DNA of 64,000 bases from Datisca glomerata (GCA_003255025.1 QANY01008782.1:686659-750658), one strand, 5' to 3'. Positions 35,260 to 48,084 are shown, numbered from the stretch's first letter. Numbers and translations are program-made. Notes: generated by a model not told the origin, from the sequence alone.

Positions 35260-37432
35260 TGTTGAGGGTTATGCTCTCAAAGTATGTGTATTGGCATTTT
35301 GATATGAAATTTAAAAAGGATTATATTTTTCTTATAATCGTTATTTTAAATTATTGTTAAATAATTTATATAAATATCCGAAAATTTCATATTCATTAAT
35401 GGGACTATGATCTTGTATTGGTACGAGAGGAATAAGATCATAGATAATGAATAAAATTGTTAGCAATATATTAAAGTATAAAATCTTTAATGCATGGTTG
35501 CGAGTATGGTTCACTAAACATTATGAATGCGTGTGATTTAGATCTGGATCATTGATAAAGATAGACATTTTAGTGAATGTACTTTATATAATAAGATTAT
35601 ATATAACATGACCGATGTGAGTTAATATCTTTATTAACGTGCCATTTATCATAAAGGTTTAATACACATCAATTCGATGATCATATGTAGATAAGTGTGA
35701 ATCCTGAGTAGTCATGAACTCCTATGCATGTCTACTGGATCATTTGATTCACTCGTTAAGGTTTGTTTATTAATCAGGCTAATGACTTTTATTTTGGAGA
35801 TTCAGTCATGTGGATGGCAGTGGACATGATCTTACAAAGTTTGGAATCTAAGCTTTTCTAATGGATCGTATATTGGTTCCCTTAAGTATTAATTCTAGAA
35901 CTGAATGATTATTGAACTCAAATTTATAATATTATAAATTAGCCATTCACTAGTAGATTAATGGTACTTAATGATCAATAGGTAATTAGAAGGGTAAAAT
36001 GATAATTTTGACCAGTTTTAATCTACGAACAAATAATTGGAGGACAAAACTGCACGAAATGATTATGTCAGTGGACTACATGAGAACACTCTGTAAATAC
36101 ATTCTATAATATTTAATAGTGAAATTTCATATTTATAGTGGAGTAATAATGAAATTAATAAATAAGATTATTTAATTAATAATCTAGTTTATTGGAGCTT
36201 AAGATTATAGGTCTGTGGTCTCCAAGTCATCTCTATACTACGCTATCTAGGGTGTGAATATTTGAGGACATGAGAAAATGACTGACTTACCATTGTTTTT
36301 TTATTTTTGGGCAAGTACATAATTATGATTCAATTATGTGTGATTAATTAATTAATAATTAATTAGTTGAATTATTTATATATTTAAATATAACTTTCAA
36401 ATATATATATATATAATTATCAGTTTTTTTAATTATCGATAAGTGAGACATAATATTTTATTTATGAAATTAGATAATTAAATTATTATTAGGTAATAAT
36501 TTAAATCAACTAAATTTGTTATTTATGAAATAACTTATGAGTAAATTGATAGGGATAATCAGGTATGTTAATTTTGAATTAACTGATATCTAGTTAATTA
36601 TTTAATTAAAATAAATATTTAATCCACAGTAATTGCTACGCGTCAATCACTAATAAGGTATCAGATGTTGACATAGACCATTGTGGTTCCATGTGGCACT
36701 ACAGTAGTGTGTGTGCAACACTGTAGTGCACAGTTGCAGTGGGTGTCACTGCGATTGGTAATTTTATAATTAAATATTATTTCAATTTATCCCTAAAAAT
36801 CTAATACACCGTTATATAAGAATGTATACATATATTTTTCTAATGGCCTAGGTTGTTGAAAGAAGAAGAGAGAACCAGTTGATTAGATCATCAGTTGGTC
36901 TATCAAAAGTTGAATTGAGAACGTGATTGGTGTCGGAGGGATTTTCTTATGTGATTAAACGTTAATCAAATCACTAAAAGAATAATCATCATGTTCTTTT
37001 AGAGAATCGTCTCACTAAAGTCCTTCAGTAAATCTCTAGATCTCATGTGTTGAGAACATCTAGAGATAGAAAAAGTGTCTTGTAATATTTTACGTGCTCA
37101 TACACGTTCTAGTGCATTGAGGATTGACTTGGAAGATCTTGAAGACTACTAATCGTTGAAATGATTTTGTGGGAACGGATGATCGATCAATTTTTGTAAG
37201 GACACTTGATATAGACTACAAGAGGTATATGATTCCTAACATTGTATGTTGTAGATTTAACTTATAAATATATAATGGATCTTGACTGATTGAAAAAGAT
37301 TTTTCAATAAAAATTTTAATTTGGTAATTGTGGCATTGCACAAGTTTTGTTTTATAAAAAGGTTCATTTTCATTAAAAGTTTAATTTTTTAAAAGGTCAC
37401 GTGCCTCCACGCTTCCGCCGTGACGACCAGCA
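35260..37432 (+). repeat. Copia-1 3' LTR (2173 bp)
   Basis: Starts TGTTGAGGGTTATGC and ends CGACGACCAGCA. It is followed by TAAAC, which pairs with TAAAT before the 5' LTR. It contains a cluster of short palindromes around CACTACAGTAGTG (about 36690-36745) shared with the other LTR copies. Confidence 0.9.
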
Positions 37433-37437
37433 TAAAC

Positions 37438-37505
37438 TTCATTTGCTTTTTAGAGGGCAACATTTGATGAATATTTGCAAAAATAAAATGATAGGGTAAA
37501 CTTCA
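37438..37505 (+). repeat. Duplicated flank at the Copia-1 insertion site
   Basis: GCAAAAATAAAATGATAGGG with its surroundings (37468-37503) repeats the sequence just left of the 5' LTR (17989-18023) with a few mismatches, and TAAACTTCAT occurs at both ends of this stretch. The insertion therefore landed in a local tandem repeat with a unit of about 65 bp. Confidence 0.7.
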
Positions 37506-39872
37506 TAATATGATCTATCATGTGAAATTAAGAAATATACAATCTTTTTCCTTCACACTCTTTTACAGAGAGAGATAGCAGAAAGAGAGAGAGATAAGCA
37601 TGTAAGTATAAACAAACTGTATGCGAAATTAATAAATATACAATGTTGGGAATTACAGTAAAACCTAATTGAATAGACTAAAATACCACTTCAACAATTC
37701 ATTCATTCACCCAAACTGCTTGATCTGGTAAATATAAACGAACTGCTTGCTTAAACACTTTCAATTTCTTGATACGGTAAATATAAATCCAACCATTCAA
37801 ATTTTTTTGATAAGGAAAGAAAACTACAGTTCCGTAAATCAATCAGAATACCATCACTTAACAAAGAAAAAAAAATCAAAACTAAGAAATCTATCAACTA
37901 AATGTTACAATAACACAATATTTTTAGATGAAATCAAGGACCAGGCCCAGCTTATGACTTTTGAAGAAGAAGACTCGACAGAGAAAATAGAGTTTCTTCC
38001 AATTTCTCAGAAAAATGATCAAAACTCAAATTTAAACACAAAATTCAGAGTTTAAACCCAAGAAAGAAAGAATAGGGTTTCATTTCAAAGCTCTGATTCA
38101 CAGTTTCAAACGATTCTTCTCTGCAACTCTGTTTTGAGTAGGAGTATTCTGAAGAGAAGACCCGACTGAGGGAAGAGTGAGAGTGAGAAGACTATAGTAG
38201 ATAAATGTTTTCTGCAACTTTGATTCTAGTAACTGATTGCTTCTAAAAAACAGAGAGAGAGAGAGGATGAACCTGCATGAAGTTGAAGAAGTGTAGATGT
38301 ACTGGCCGGACGAGCTCAGACGAGCTGAAAGGAAATCCAAATTTTTCTTCTATTTTGAGGAGACAGAGGCTTCGGTTTGGTAAAGTGAGAGAGTAAATTT
38401 GAGATACAAAAAACAAAGAGAGAGAGATGGATACATACATTTTTTTGTCTGAAAGTGGGGAAGATATTTTAGAGGTGTGTGTATTTTTTATCTTTTATTT
38501 AACTATGTCGAATTGATTTTTACAATTTAAGCAAAAAGATTATTTTATTTTTGGTGTAGTAAAAGAAAAATAGTAGATTTAATTTTATTTGTGACGGTAA
38601 TATAATAGCTAATTTTTGATATCGTCTTGTATTAGAATATATAAATAATACTTGCTAAAAATAATAAATATTTATCAATCTAATTACTCTCAATATTCTA
38701 TATAACTTTTCAAACAACTTTATTTAATTTTCTCAACAACTTTCTCAAGTCTCATACTATACCAAACAATGTAATCTTACTTTTCCAGTAACTTTTTAAA
38801 TTAATGTGTTACCAAACATGACTATCTCAAAAACTTTCCATCTAACTTACCATTAAAATTTTCCCAACAACTTAACTTTTTTAACATTTTTATTTAACCC
38901 ACACCAAACGACCCCTCACTATTTAGGCAATCTGATCATTGAAAGATTCCTTTATCTGGCTTAATCACAAATACACTTATACATGTCATTATGTTTGTTT
39001 GCTCTTCTTATCTAGCTTTGTTAAATAACATCATTACCTTATATGCATATTTTTCTCAAGTATAATATATGTCATTCCAAATATTAGAAAAGTACTCTAA
39101 CATCGTGTGTGGCGTGGATCAAATGTCATAATTATTGTATGCAATTATTTTTTAGGCTCAAATCTGTTTCTTTTCTCTCTGACACATGAATTGTTTATCG
39201 AGACCTAAAGCCTGAAAATATTTTACTCTAGAAGGCTCAATTTTCTTTTCAAATAGATTATTGCAACATACATGCAGTTTAGATGATATCTTTAAAGATA
39301 AATCAAAGTCGGCTAAAACAATATGATCATTTGAAATTTAAATAAAAAAATATTATGTGCTATGAAGAGAACTGTAATGATTTTTTATTGCCTTCATAGA
39401 GATATTTGTAAAGAGTTAGAACTTTTCATAGTTCATAAAATGTAATTTCGAATATGTAACGGTGTACTAAAAATGTAATTTGATAGTTATCATTCGTAAA
39501 ATTATCTTTTAGATTTGTAAAGCTGTATTATGTGCTAAGAAGAGAGTCTGAAATGAATTTTTATTGTCTTCATAAAGATTATCTTAAAAAATTGTAACTT
39601 AAGAAACTTAATTAATTAACATTTATAAATTAAATGAAATTTCTAAATTAAATAATTTTGCTAAATATTTATAGATCAATTAATTAACAGTTGTTTGTTC
39701 TAAAAAAATTAATTAATTGATTAAAATTATAAATTAACTAATTTTACAACCTACCAAATCTGTAAAGTTGTATCAAACATGTATAATTTGACGGTTGTCA
39801 CCTGTAACATGTTATTTTAGATTTATATAGTTGTATTAAATAGATGTAATCTAAAGGTTGTCATATTGAAAT
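37506..39872. other. Intergenic with a 5'-UTR-like strip and MITE-like sequence
   Basis: No coding gene recognised. 38040-38440 on minus is CT-rich, contains CATGCAG|GTTCATCC and ends near an ATG (about 38087). It looks like a detached promoter/5' UTR, but no coding sequence follows. 38460-38935 includes the dispersed AT-rich block also seen at 17.6 and 62.5 kb, and ends ACACCAAACGACCCCTC, a typical small-element terminus. Confidence 0.4.
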
Positions 39873-40450
39873 TAGGGGTGTTCAAAAATCATCTAGACCG
39901 TTTAGTCCGAACCGGTCTTATCTAAAATTGATCGGTCTGGACGATTTTTTTATTGTTAATGGTCGGTTCGGTCCTTCTTTTAAAGAGGACCGAAAATTTG
40001 GACCGGTCCAGAATTTTTGTTAATCCTGGATCGATCTGACCGGATCGACCGTATAGATACTATATATATAATTTTTTTAGGGTTAGGTTATTTCTCAGTC
40101 TAGCACCAGACCTAGCCCCTCTCCTTGAAGTTTGAATATGTTTGAATGTTAGATATCAGTACTTTGAACTTTGGATATTTTTAAATGTTGAATATTAGTA
40201 TTTTGAAGTTTTGATATGTTAGATATGGTAAACTCCTAGTCAAAATTTTTCGTTATTGTTAAATAATATATTTATTATAAAATAGGTATTTAGTCCGTTA
40301 AGTCCGTCCGAACTGACCGTTGAATTTCGGTCTGGATTTTTTTTTTCAGATTTTTGATCCATTCGGTCCTCCGTTTAGGAGTACCATGATTTTCGATCTG
40401 GTCTTATCTTCCTCCGAAAGTCCGACCAGAACCACCGTTGAACACCCCTA
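39873..40450. mobile_element. hAT-like non-autonomous element, 578 bp, 8-bp TSD
   Basis: Starts TAGGGGTGTTCAA and ends TTGAACACCCCTA, perfect over 13 bp. It is flanked by ATTGAAAT on both sides (39865-39872, 40451-40458). The interior is rich in GGTC(C/G)GGTC motifs in both orientations (ACCGGTC, CGGTCTGGAC). No coding capacity. Confidence 0.88.
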
Positions 40451-42000
40451 ATTGAAATTGTGCATCGTTTCCATGTAATAGAAATGACATGACTATTTAG
40501 TTTATGATTCACAATTAATAATTAATTAGAATTTGACACATGTCAAGTTGAAGGGAAATTCAGAATTAATAATTAATTGGGTTGATACACATGAGAAGTT
40601 GAAAGGTAATTTAAGAAAAACAATTGATGTAGAAAGACTAAATGGGTAAATAAATTTTTTTCTGTGATTGTTCCTTTTAGTTTTTTGGGACTTTATATAT
40701 ATTAGTTATATAACTAATGATGAGATATGTTTGTTCCCAACTTTACACGTATATGTAAATGTATATGTGTGTATATATAATAATTATATGAAATGTCTAA
40801 AATTATCAAATAATATACTTTTTCCCATTCATTTTACATATATATTACATCTATTGACTGTCCCCTTTAAATTTATAAAACTACCAAATTGGATAATATT
40901 TAATCCCTTCAAAATCATAAAGTAATCAAATTATATTCTATTTGTTTTATTCAATTTTTTTAAATTTTAAAATTGTAGAATTTGTTTTTATTTAATATAA
41001 TGTAAAAAAAAACATGAGGTTTAAAAAACATTTGCGCTCCTCTTTTATCAAAGTCTAGCATCGTCTCTGTTGATATATCTCGTCCCAACAATACATATAT
41101 TATTTCCTAAAAAATAGATATTTTACTCGTAAAGATACAAGTATTAAGTAAAAACAAATTATGTATTAACCTCTCTCTACTATAGTAAACCAAACCCTAT
41201 CTTTTATCCTTAGGGCGCCGCTGTCACGACGAGAGCCCTTTAACTCGCCCCGTGATCCATCCCCTCTCCCCCTCATCTCCCTGCCCTAATCTTCTCCTCA
41301 TTTCGATCTTTTCTCCCTCACCATAAATTGTTTTTTTTCCTTTTTGGTCCCCTCCTTTTCTCCTCCTCCTCTTTAGTCCCTCTCCTTCTCTGGGTTTTCT
41401 TCTTTTCTCAGTCAGATACACATAGTTCTTCTTCCATTTTGGAAGATTTAGTTCCACCGGTTGCGTAAATTTTATTCCACTAAGTCTTCAGTCCTTGGTG
41501 GTTTTCCTACTCTCATAACTAGTTTCTATGGAGCCTTTTAGGTGATATTTATGTTCGACACAACCTTAGGTATCCAAATCTGTTATGGATTGTGCCGATC
41601 TTCATGCAAATATGCATTTTCAGTATCTGATGGTTAAGCCAAGTTTGGATAGTGGAGAATTTTTAGAACGAGTCCATTCTTGAACACTACTTTTATGTGT
41701 TGTTTATATGTACATATTATTTCTAACATAATTCTACCCCTAGACATGAGTATGTTTATTGGTTTTACCTGGCAATCGTTTAACAATTTTTTGTTTCCAG
41801 ATAATGGTGTTAGTTGTGACCATGGTATTTGAATGAAGATATTATGTTTTTCTTGGAAAAAAGACATTAAGTTAGAAATAATATTTTAAGCAAGAAAAAA
41901 CTATCATATAGATTATTAAATTTAGGTCATATTCAAAAGTAGGGGCGTGCCAGTGTCTTGAATTACATGTCCTTTTGAGAAATCATCTCAAACGGGACGG
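40451..42000. other. Intergenic, no gene recognised
   Basis: AT-rich with a CT-rich strip at 41210-41440 whose minus-strand reading is a purine-rich, low-complexity ORF. Nothing else supported. Confidence 0.5.
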
Positions 42001-42972
42001 TAGGGGTGTTCAACAGTCGGTCTGATTAGATTTTGGAGGGAAATTAGATCAGATAAAAATCATGGTCCTTCATATAGGAGTACCGAACCAACCAATAAAC
42101 TGCAAAAAATATGAACCGACCAGACCGAACTTCAACGGTCGGTCTGGTCAGATTTTACGGTCTAAGGTTTCATTCACACTTTTTCTCAGTAACCAGGACA
42201 CTAAAACTAAGAAACTTCTGTGATAAGGAAAAACCATAAGGAAAGAACGATAATTGAATACCCACTGGTGATATTGGGAATATATAGGTAGACATAGAGC
42301 TTTGTTGGCCTCGGCAAAGACTTTTTGTCCATTACAGCTTCTCTAGAAGTTCAAAATCAATTCAGTTACTGCAAACAAACAAAACTCCTAAATTAGTACG
42401 ACATCAGTACATTAATTAAAAATATGTAATTATACAAATTGAACATGAATATCTTTGAACCCTGTAAACCAGATTAAGGATGAGTTGGGGGGATTGGATT
42501 GGAAGAGAAAGTAATTATTTAGGGAAACAAAGAAGAAGTGTGAAGGAAACCTGAGGAAAGTAATTATGAAGTGAAACCAGAGGCGTTGTGTGAGGAAGAC
42601 TGGACGTCAGACGAGGCCACAGAGACGACACGAGAGGGAGAGGGAGATTGGAAGGCAGAGGCGTCGGGAGAGCAGAGGTGCTCTGTTGAATTCGTTTAAC
42701 CTAAAAGAGAAGAGTCTTAACCTAAAAAAATAATTCGCATAACCTAAAATAGAAAGAATTATATATATATATATATATATACGTTTTACGATCGGTTCGG
42801 TCTGTTCGATCCAAAATTGGTTGAAATGTTGGACCAAACCTAACCAAAAGTTTGGTCATCTCTAAAATGAGGACCGAATAGCCAAAAAATAAGAAAATGA
42901 CCATCCAGACCGATCAACTTCAGTTCGGTCCGGATGGGATTTTACGGTCTGGACCATTTTTGAACACCCCTA
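42001..42972. mobile_element. Second hAT-like element of the same family, 972 bp
   Basis: TAGGGGTGTTCAA...TTGAACACCCCTA ends match 39873-40450. The flanks CGGGACGG and CGCGACAG agree at 6 of 8 positions, an aged target duplication. The extra length is an internal stretch (about 42175-42780) without the GGTC motifs, ending in a TA microsatellite (about 42760-42782). It may be a nested insertion. Confidence 0.8.
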
Positions 42973-44025
42973 CGCGACAGAACAAGATTCTCACTCTTGA
43001 CGGGAGGGAACGTGAAAAAAATTTTCGTCCCTTGTAGGATGGGAGGGGACACGGGACAACTTTGGAAAAACTGACTTGTCTAATCTGTCCCGATTACTTA
43101 ATAAATAGCCTAAGTTTTTTTATATTTTAATTTTGGGCTTTAATCTTTTGAACTTTAAACATTTGTTACTTTTAGGCTTTAACATTTAGCCTATTTTCAC
43201 AGCTTTGCTTTATTTTATTTAGTAATAGCCCATTCCATCTCCTCTCTCTACTCCCTCTCTCGACACATCTACGACTACTAAAGGTGTATAAAATGTTACA
43301 GAACCGACCAAACTGAATAAAAATGGCCGATTTAGTCAGTTTTCTAAGACCCCACAGTTCTGTTTGGTTCAATATTACTGTCAAACCAAAGTTTCAATTC
43401 AGTTTGAAAATTATTGAGTTTTCGAATCAAATCAGATAGAATTGGAACTTATATATCAAAACGACGTCGTTTGGGGGCCCTTTGCAATTTCTCATCCAAC
43501 ATACTCAATACACTGTCGTTTTTCCATCTACCCTTACTATATATGCTGAAATGAGAGTAGGGTGCGGGTTGCTCCCCATTGGGTTGTTTTGTAAGACTAT
43601 ACATCAAGAAAAAGAATTTTACAAAATTATATTCTTTCACTAATTTGTGCACTCTCTAACCTTTGGCCCACCTCATCTCCAAAAGTAGTTGATGAAGTTA
43701 CCAAATAGACCCTGCGTGAATTCCAAACGATGGCTTAAAAAAGTAATCATTACACATTTTCGAAACTCACCCCTACACGAAACCCACCCCTTCGTGTACC
43801 TCTTCACCATTTTCAAACTTTCCTCTTGGATTTTCTTAATTTTTCTCTCTTACAGTTACTATATCTTTCTCACGAAGTCGAAGCATCTCACTCTCTCTCT
43901 AGGAAGCTTTTAGGTTTCTGAGTTTTTTCTCTAGGTTTCTGAGTCTCTAATTTTTGTAAGTTTCTGGGTTTCTTGGTAGTTTCTCTAAGGTTTAAATGGG
44001 GTTCTCTGTTTTCTTCTCTAACACG
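42973..44025. other. Intergenic, upstream of DUF1985 gene
   Basis: No gene recognised. CT-rich tracts at 43235-43262 and 43880-43905. 43680-44020 may be the promoter and 5' UTR of the DUF1985 gene or the terminal region of its host element. Confidence 0.45.
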
Positions 44026-44308
44026 ATTGGCTACACGATAAGTCGTGTAGTCCTCTTATACGCTACACGATGACTATACTTTGGTTGTGTACCCTATCGT
44101 GTAGTGTAAATGATGACTATATTGTCATCTTCGAAGACATCATGTGCACTACACGATGGGGTACACGATGCTCGTGTATTCATCGTGTAGTGTACAAGAG
44201 GATTACAGGGTCATCGTGTACCCCTCTTGTACATTACACGATGGGTACACGAGCATCATGTACCCACCCTGTAGTCTACATGATAGTTACACGAGCATCG
44301 TGTACACT
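44026..44308. repeat. Palindromic minisatellite of ACACGAT/ATCGTGT motifs
   Basis: About a dozen occurrences in both orientations, including TACACGATAAGTCGTGTA, GGGTACACGATG, CATCGTGTAGTGTAC and GGGTACACGAGCATC. They are spaced irregularly and interleaved as inverted pairs. The block lies just upstream of the ATG at 44373. Confidence 0.75.
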
Positions 44309-44372
44309 TTAATTCTTTGATCTTATGTCTTCCTTGAATTTTCTATAGGTTAGGGCTTCATTATCAATTGTT

Positions 44373-44957
44373 ATGGCTTCATCAATGAAACTACGATACA
44401 TCCATGATGTTACAAGAATTTCCAAGGCCAGGGAAAATGCAAAGTGCAATACGCGCGTGATAGATGTTATCAAGAGCAAGTTGATAGCTCTTCAACTCTC
44501 CTTTTTAGGGAGACATGCTTTGGCCATCTCCTGGATCTCCTATCTTTGAAGTTTTCAGCCATTGTCTGCCGCCAGGTGCCGCCTAGGGAGGCCGAATATG
44601 TCGACAACACTCCATCTGAGTAGGAAATCTTATTTCTTGTCAATGATGAGCCACTGTGCTTTTCAAAGAAGGAGTCCTCACTAATGACTAGACTGAAGTT
44701 CGATGAAGCCCGATATGAGAAGAAGACCCGTGTTCCAAATAGACTCGTTGATCTGTACATTCCCAAAGCCAAGGGTATAACCATGGCTGAGTTGGAGGAT
44801 AAGTTCAAGAGCAGTACCTTTAAGGATGATACTGATGCTGTTAAGATGACTCTTATTAATTTATTGGAGGATTTCTTTTTGGGGAAGGAGAGCCGAACCC
44901 AAATTGAGAAGAAATGGTTGGTTTTAGTTGACGACCTAGAAGCCTTCAATTAATATC
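44373..44957 (+). pseudogene. DUF1985-domain gene fragment
   Basis: The ATG at 44373 begins MASSMKLRYIHDVTRISKAR. After a one-base frame slip near 44500 it reads CFGHLLDLLSLKFSAIVCRQ, a stop near 44621, FSKKESSLMTRLKFDEARYE, KTRVPNRLVDLYIPKAKG and KKWLVLVDDLEAFN. This block order is that of DUF1985 proteins, plant transposon-associated proteins often fused to Ulp1-like proteases in Kaonashi-type MULEs. It is cut at 44958 by the LTR fragment, so any Ulp1 part is missing. Function unknown. Confidence 0.7.
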
Positions 44958-44958
44958 C

Positions 44959-46827
44959 TGTTGGAAAACGGAACGCTCGCTCGACGGAGGCGTGGTGGCT
45001 TTTAAAAATTTATTAAAAATGAATCTTTTTCAATGAAAGAAAATAAGCGCGAACGCAACTGTTTCCACAATAAAAATTTTGTTGAAAACTATTTTCAATC
45101 AGGATTCATTATATATTTATACATTAAATCTAAGACATACATGGATAGAAATCATATACCACTTGTAATCTATATTAAGCATCATCGCATACCAACGATC
45201 ATGCGTTCCCACGAACAACAGATTTCGAGATCCACACCAAGACCTCCCTAGTCAATCCTCAAACGCACTAGGACGTGTGTGGGCACGTAAAATAATCAAA
45301 GACACATTTTCTGTCTCTAAATGTACTCAACACATGAGATCTAGAGATTTATTGAGAATGATTAATTTTTGTGAGACAATCCTTTGAGAGAATATGATGA
45401 TAATTCTTTCAGAGCTTTTTTTATTAACTTTTTAATCACAGAGAAAATTCACCCTGATAGCAATTATGTGCAAAAATTATAGTGAGTCCCACTGCAATGG
45501 AAATTTTGAAATTAAATTTTATTTTCAGTTTATCTCTAAAAATATGATATGTCATTATCTAGAAAATATATAGATATCATTCTATTGGCACGACACTGCA
45601 GTTGCCGTGAGTTATTACAGTGCCTCACGACATTGTGTGCCACTACACTATCGTAGTGTCGTGTGTCACTACAATATTTCACCCCCACTACTACAGTGCC
45701 ACGTGGCACTATAGTAGTTCATGTCACTCTCTGATTCCTAATCAGTGATTGACACATGAAAATTATTGCGTAAATATTTATTTTAATCAGATAAATATAT
45801 AGATATCAGTTAATTCAAAATTAACATATATGATCATTCCTATCAACTAACTTATCCGTTAGTTCACAAATAACAGATTTAATTGATTCAAATTATTATC
45901 TAATAATAATTTATAATTATCTAATTTTCACAATATAGATATTCTGTCTGACTTATCGATAATTAAAAAATTAATCGATAAAATTATTTATATGTAATTT
46001 CCGAAATTTAAATATAAATAATTTAATTATTTAATTTTTAATTAATTAATCACACATAATTATCATTTACTTACGTACTTGTCCTAGAATAAAAATTCAT
46101 TTTGCAAGTTAGTCATATTTTCATGTTCTGAAATATTCACACCCTAAACTGAGTAGCACAGAGGTCACTTGGAGACCATGGACCAATAATCTTAAGCTCT
46201 AATAAACTAAATTATTAATTAAACTCTTTATTTAAATAATCTTATTTATTAATTCAATTATTACTCTACTATAAATATAAAATTACATTGTTAGAGATTA
46301 TATAATGTATTTATAGAGTAATCTCGTGTACTCCATTGATATAATCATTTTATATAGTTTTGTCCTCTAACTATTGATTCATAAATTAGAGCTCGTCAAA
46401 ATTATCATTTTACCTTTATAATTATCTCTTGATCATTAACTACCATTAATTCACTAGTGAATAGCTAATTTATAATCTTATTATAAATATGAGCTCAATA
46501 ACCGTTCAGTTTCAGAATTAACACTTAAGGGAATCAATATATGATTTCTAGGAAAACTTGGATTCCAAATCTTGTAAGATTATGTTCCCAGTCATCCATA
46601 TCACTGAATCTCCAAAATAAAAGTCATTAGCTTGTTTTACAAATGAACCTTAACGAGTGAATCAAAAGATCCAGTAGACATGTATAGGAGTTCATGACTA
46701 CTCAAGATTCAGGCTGATCTTCCTATGATCATCAGATTGATGTGTATGAATTTTTTTATGATAAACGGTACGTTAATGAACATATTAATTCACATCGGTC
46801 ATGTCATATATAATATTATTATATAAA
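44959..46827 (-). repeat. Copia-1-family LTR fragment (minus)
   Basis: Reverse-orientation homologue of the Copia-1 LTR. TGTTGG at 44959 is its 3' end. TCTAGAGATTTATTGA, CACTGCAGTTGCCG, CATGTATAGGAGTTCATGAC and GACCGATGTGAA (on minus) match in order. The first 350 bp or so of the LTR are missing where the CACTA element begins at 46828. No internal Copia sequence adjoins it. Confidence 0.8.
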
Positions 46828-46935
46828 CACTACAAGAAAAATGATTTTCCTTGGCGGTGGTTATGCCAACCGCCGGTAAAAAAAATCATCACAACCGCCG
46901 CTTTACGTGTAGTGGCGGTTTTTACGAAATTTTGT

Positions 46936-47150
46936 GACGGTTTTAAAACCACCGCTACAAACATTTTAAATCCCTAATTTTCACTTTCGTCCAAACTAGC
47001 GCGATTGCCCTCTCCCTCTCTCTCCATCGGTGTAGCGACGATTTTTATGGCATTTGACGACAGTTTTAAAACTGCCGCTAAAAACCATTTGAAAATCCCT
47101 AATTTTCCCTTTCGCCCAAACCCGCGCGATCCCCCCTCTCTCTCTGCAAG
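46936..47150 (+). repeat. CACTA subterminal tandem repeat (2 x about 122 bp)
   Basis: GACGGTTTTAAAACC...AATCCCTAATTTTC...GCGCGAT...CTCTCTCTC (from 46936) is repeated from 47058 as GACAGTTTTAAAACTG...AATCCCTAATTTTC...GCGCGAT...CTCTCTCTC. Such subterminal arrays bind CACTA transposase. Confidence 0.75.
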
Positions 47151-48084
47151 AGGCGACACGAACCTCCACCATGATTTTCTACCATAAGCTCCTCCACCGC
47201 AAGCTCCCCCATCGCGAGCTCCTTCACGATCTATAGGTACATACTCGATTCTCACCTCTCTTTCTGCAATCTTCCTCTTCGTCTCTCTACAAACAAGCGT
47301 TTCTCTCTTCCCCTCTTCCCTCTCTCTCTCCAATCTCCATCTGTCTCTCTCTATCTGCAATAAGATTTGTACTTCCCCTCTTCACTATGAACTTTTTTCA
47401 ATAGATTTTGGCACATTATTAGTTACTATTTTATTATAAATTTATATAAAATTCTCAACATGTTGATTGGAGTATTTAGATAGGGAGAGACAAAGTAAAT
47501 TTTATTATAGATTTAATTAGGTTTACACAGAACAACACACTTGGTATGTGATTCTCATCTATATATTTCTATTCTAAATACCAAAGGCAATGCTTGATTC
47601 TCCACTTGCAAATTTTAATACCAAATTTTCAAAGAGAATAAAAGTAAGATCATACTCACATATACTACCCTGTGTGTATACTCTTTGCACCATGAAAAGT
47701 TGTTAATATTAATTCATTATACTTTGCTACGTTATTTAAAATTCTCAACATGTTGATTGGTGCTTTTTGTTCATTTATGCCAAAGTCAGAATATGGTTAG
47801 TTGAATATAGTTAATTGTTTATTGTCATTTTCCTAATTTTTAGTTTATTTAATTTAATAGTCAAATAGCTAGAATATGGGTAGCTAATTTAATAGAATAG
47901 TTAGAATATGGGTAGCTGATTTGTTTAGTTAATTGTTTATTGTAATTCTCCTAATTTTTTAATTTATTTAATTCTTGTAGTGATTGCAACTTGTTTGTCT
48001 CTGTTCTGTACCTCAATTTGTGACTCTGATTTCATTGTGAGTTTGATTTTTATTGTATTGAACTATATCTTATAATGTGTTTAG

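Noticed and set aside
41224..41457. 77-codon minus ORF rich in K, R, G and E
   Set aside because: It is the complement of a CT-rich low-complexity strip.
43280..43450. Third TAGGGGTG-type hAT element (AAAGGTGTATAAAATG, AACCGACC)
   Set aside because: Only a weak resemblance, no second terminus and no duplication.
44026..44308. CRISPR-like or simple tandem array
   Set aside because: Repeats are short, occur in both orientations and have irregular spacing; the genome is eukaryotic.
44470..44949. 159-codon minus ORF
   Set aside because: Shadow of the DUF1985 reading on plus, which carries the recognisable domain.
46974..47360. 128-codon minus ORF rich in R and E
   Set aside because: It is the reverse reading of the CT-rich subterminal repeats of the CACTA element.
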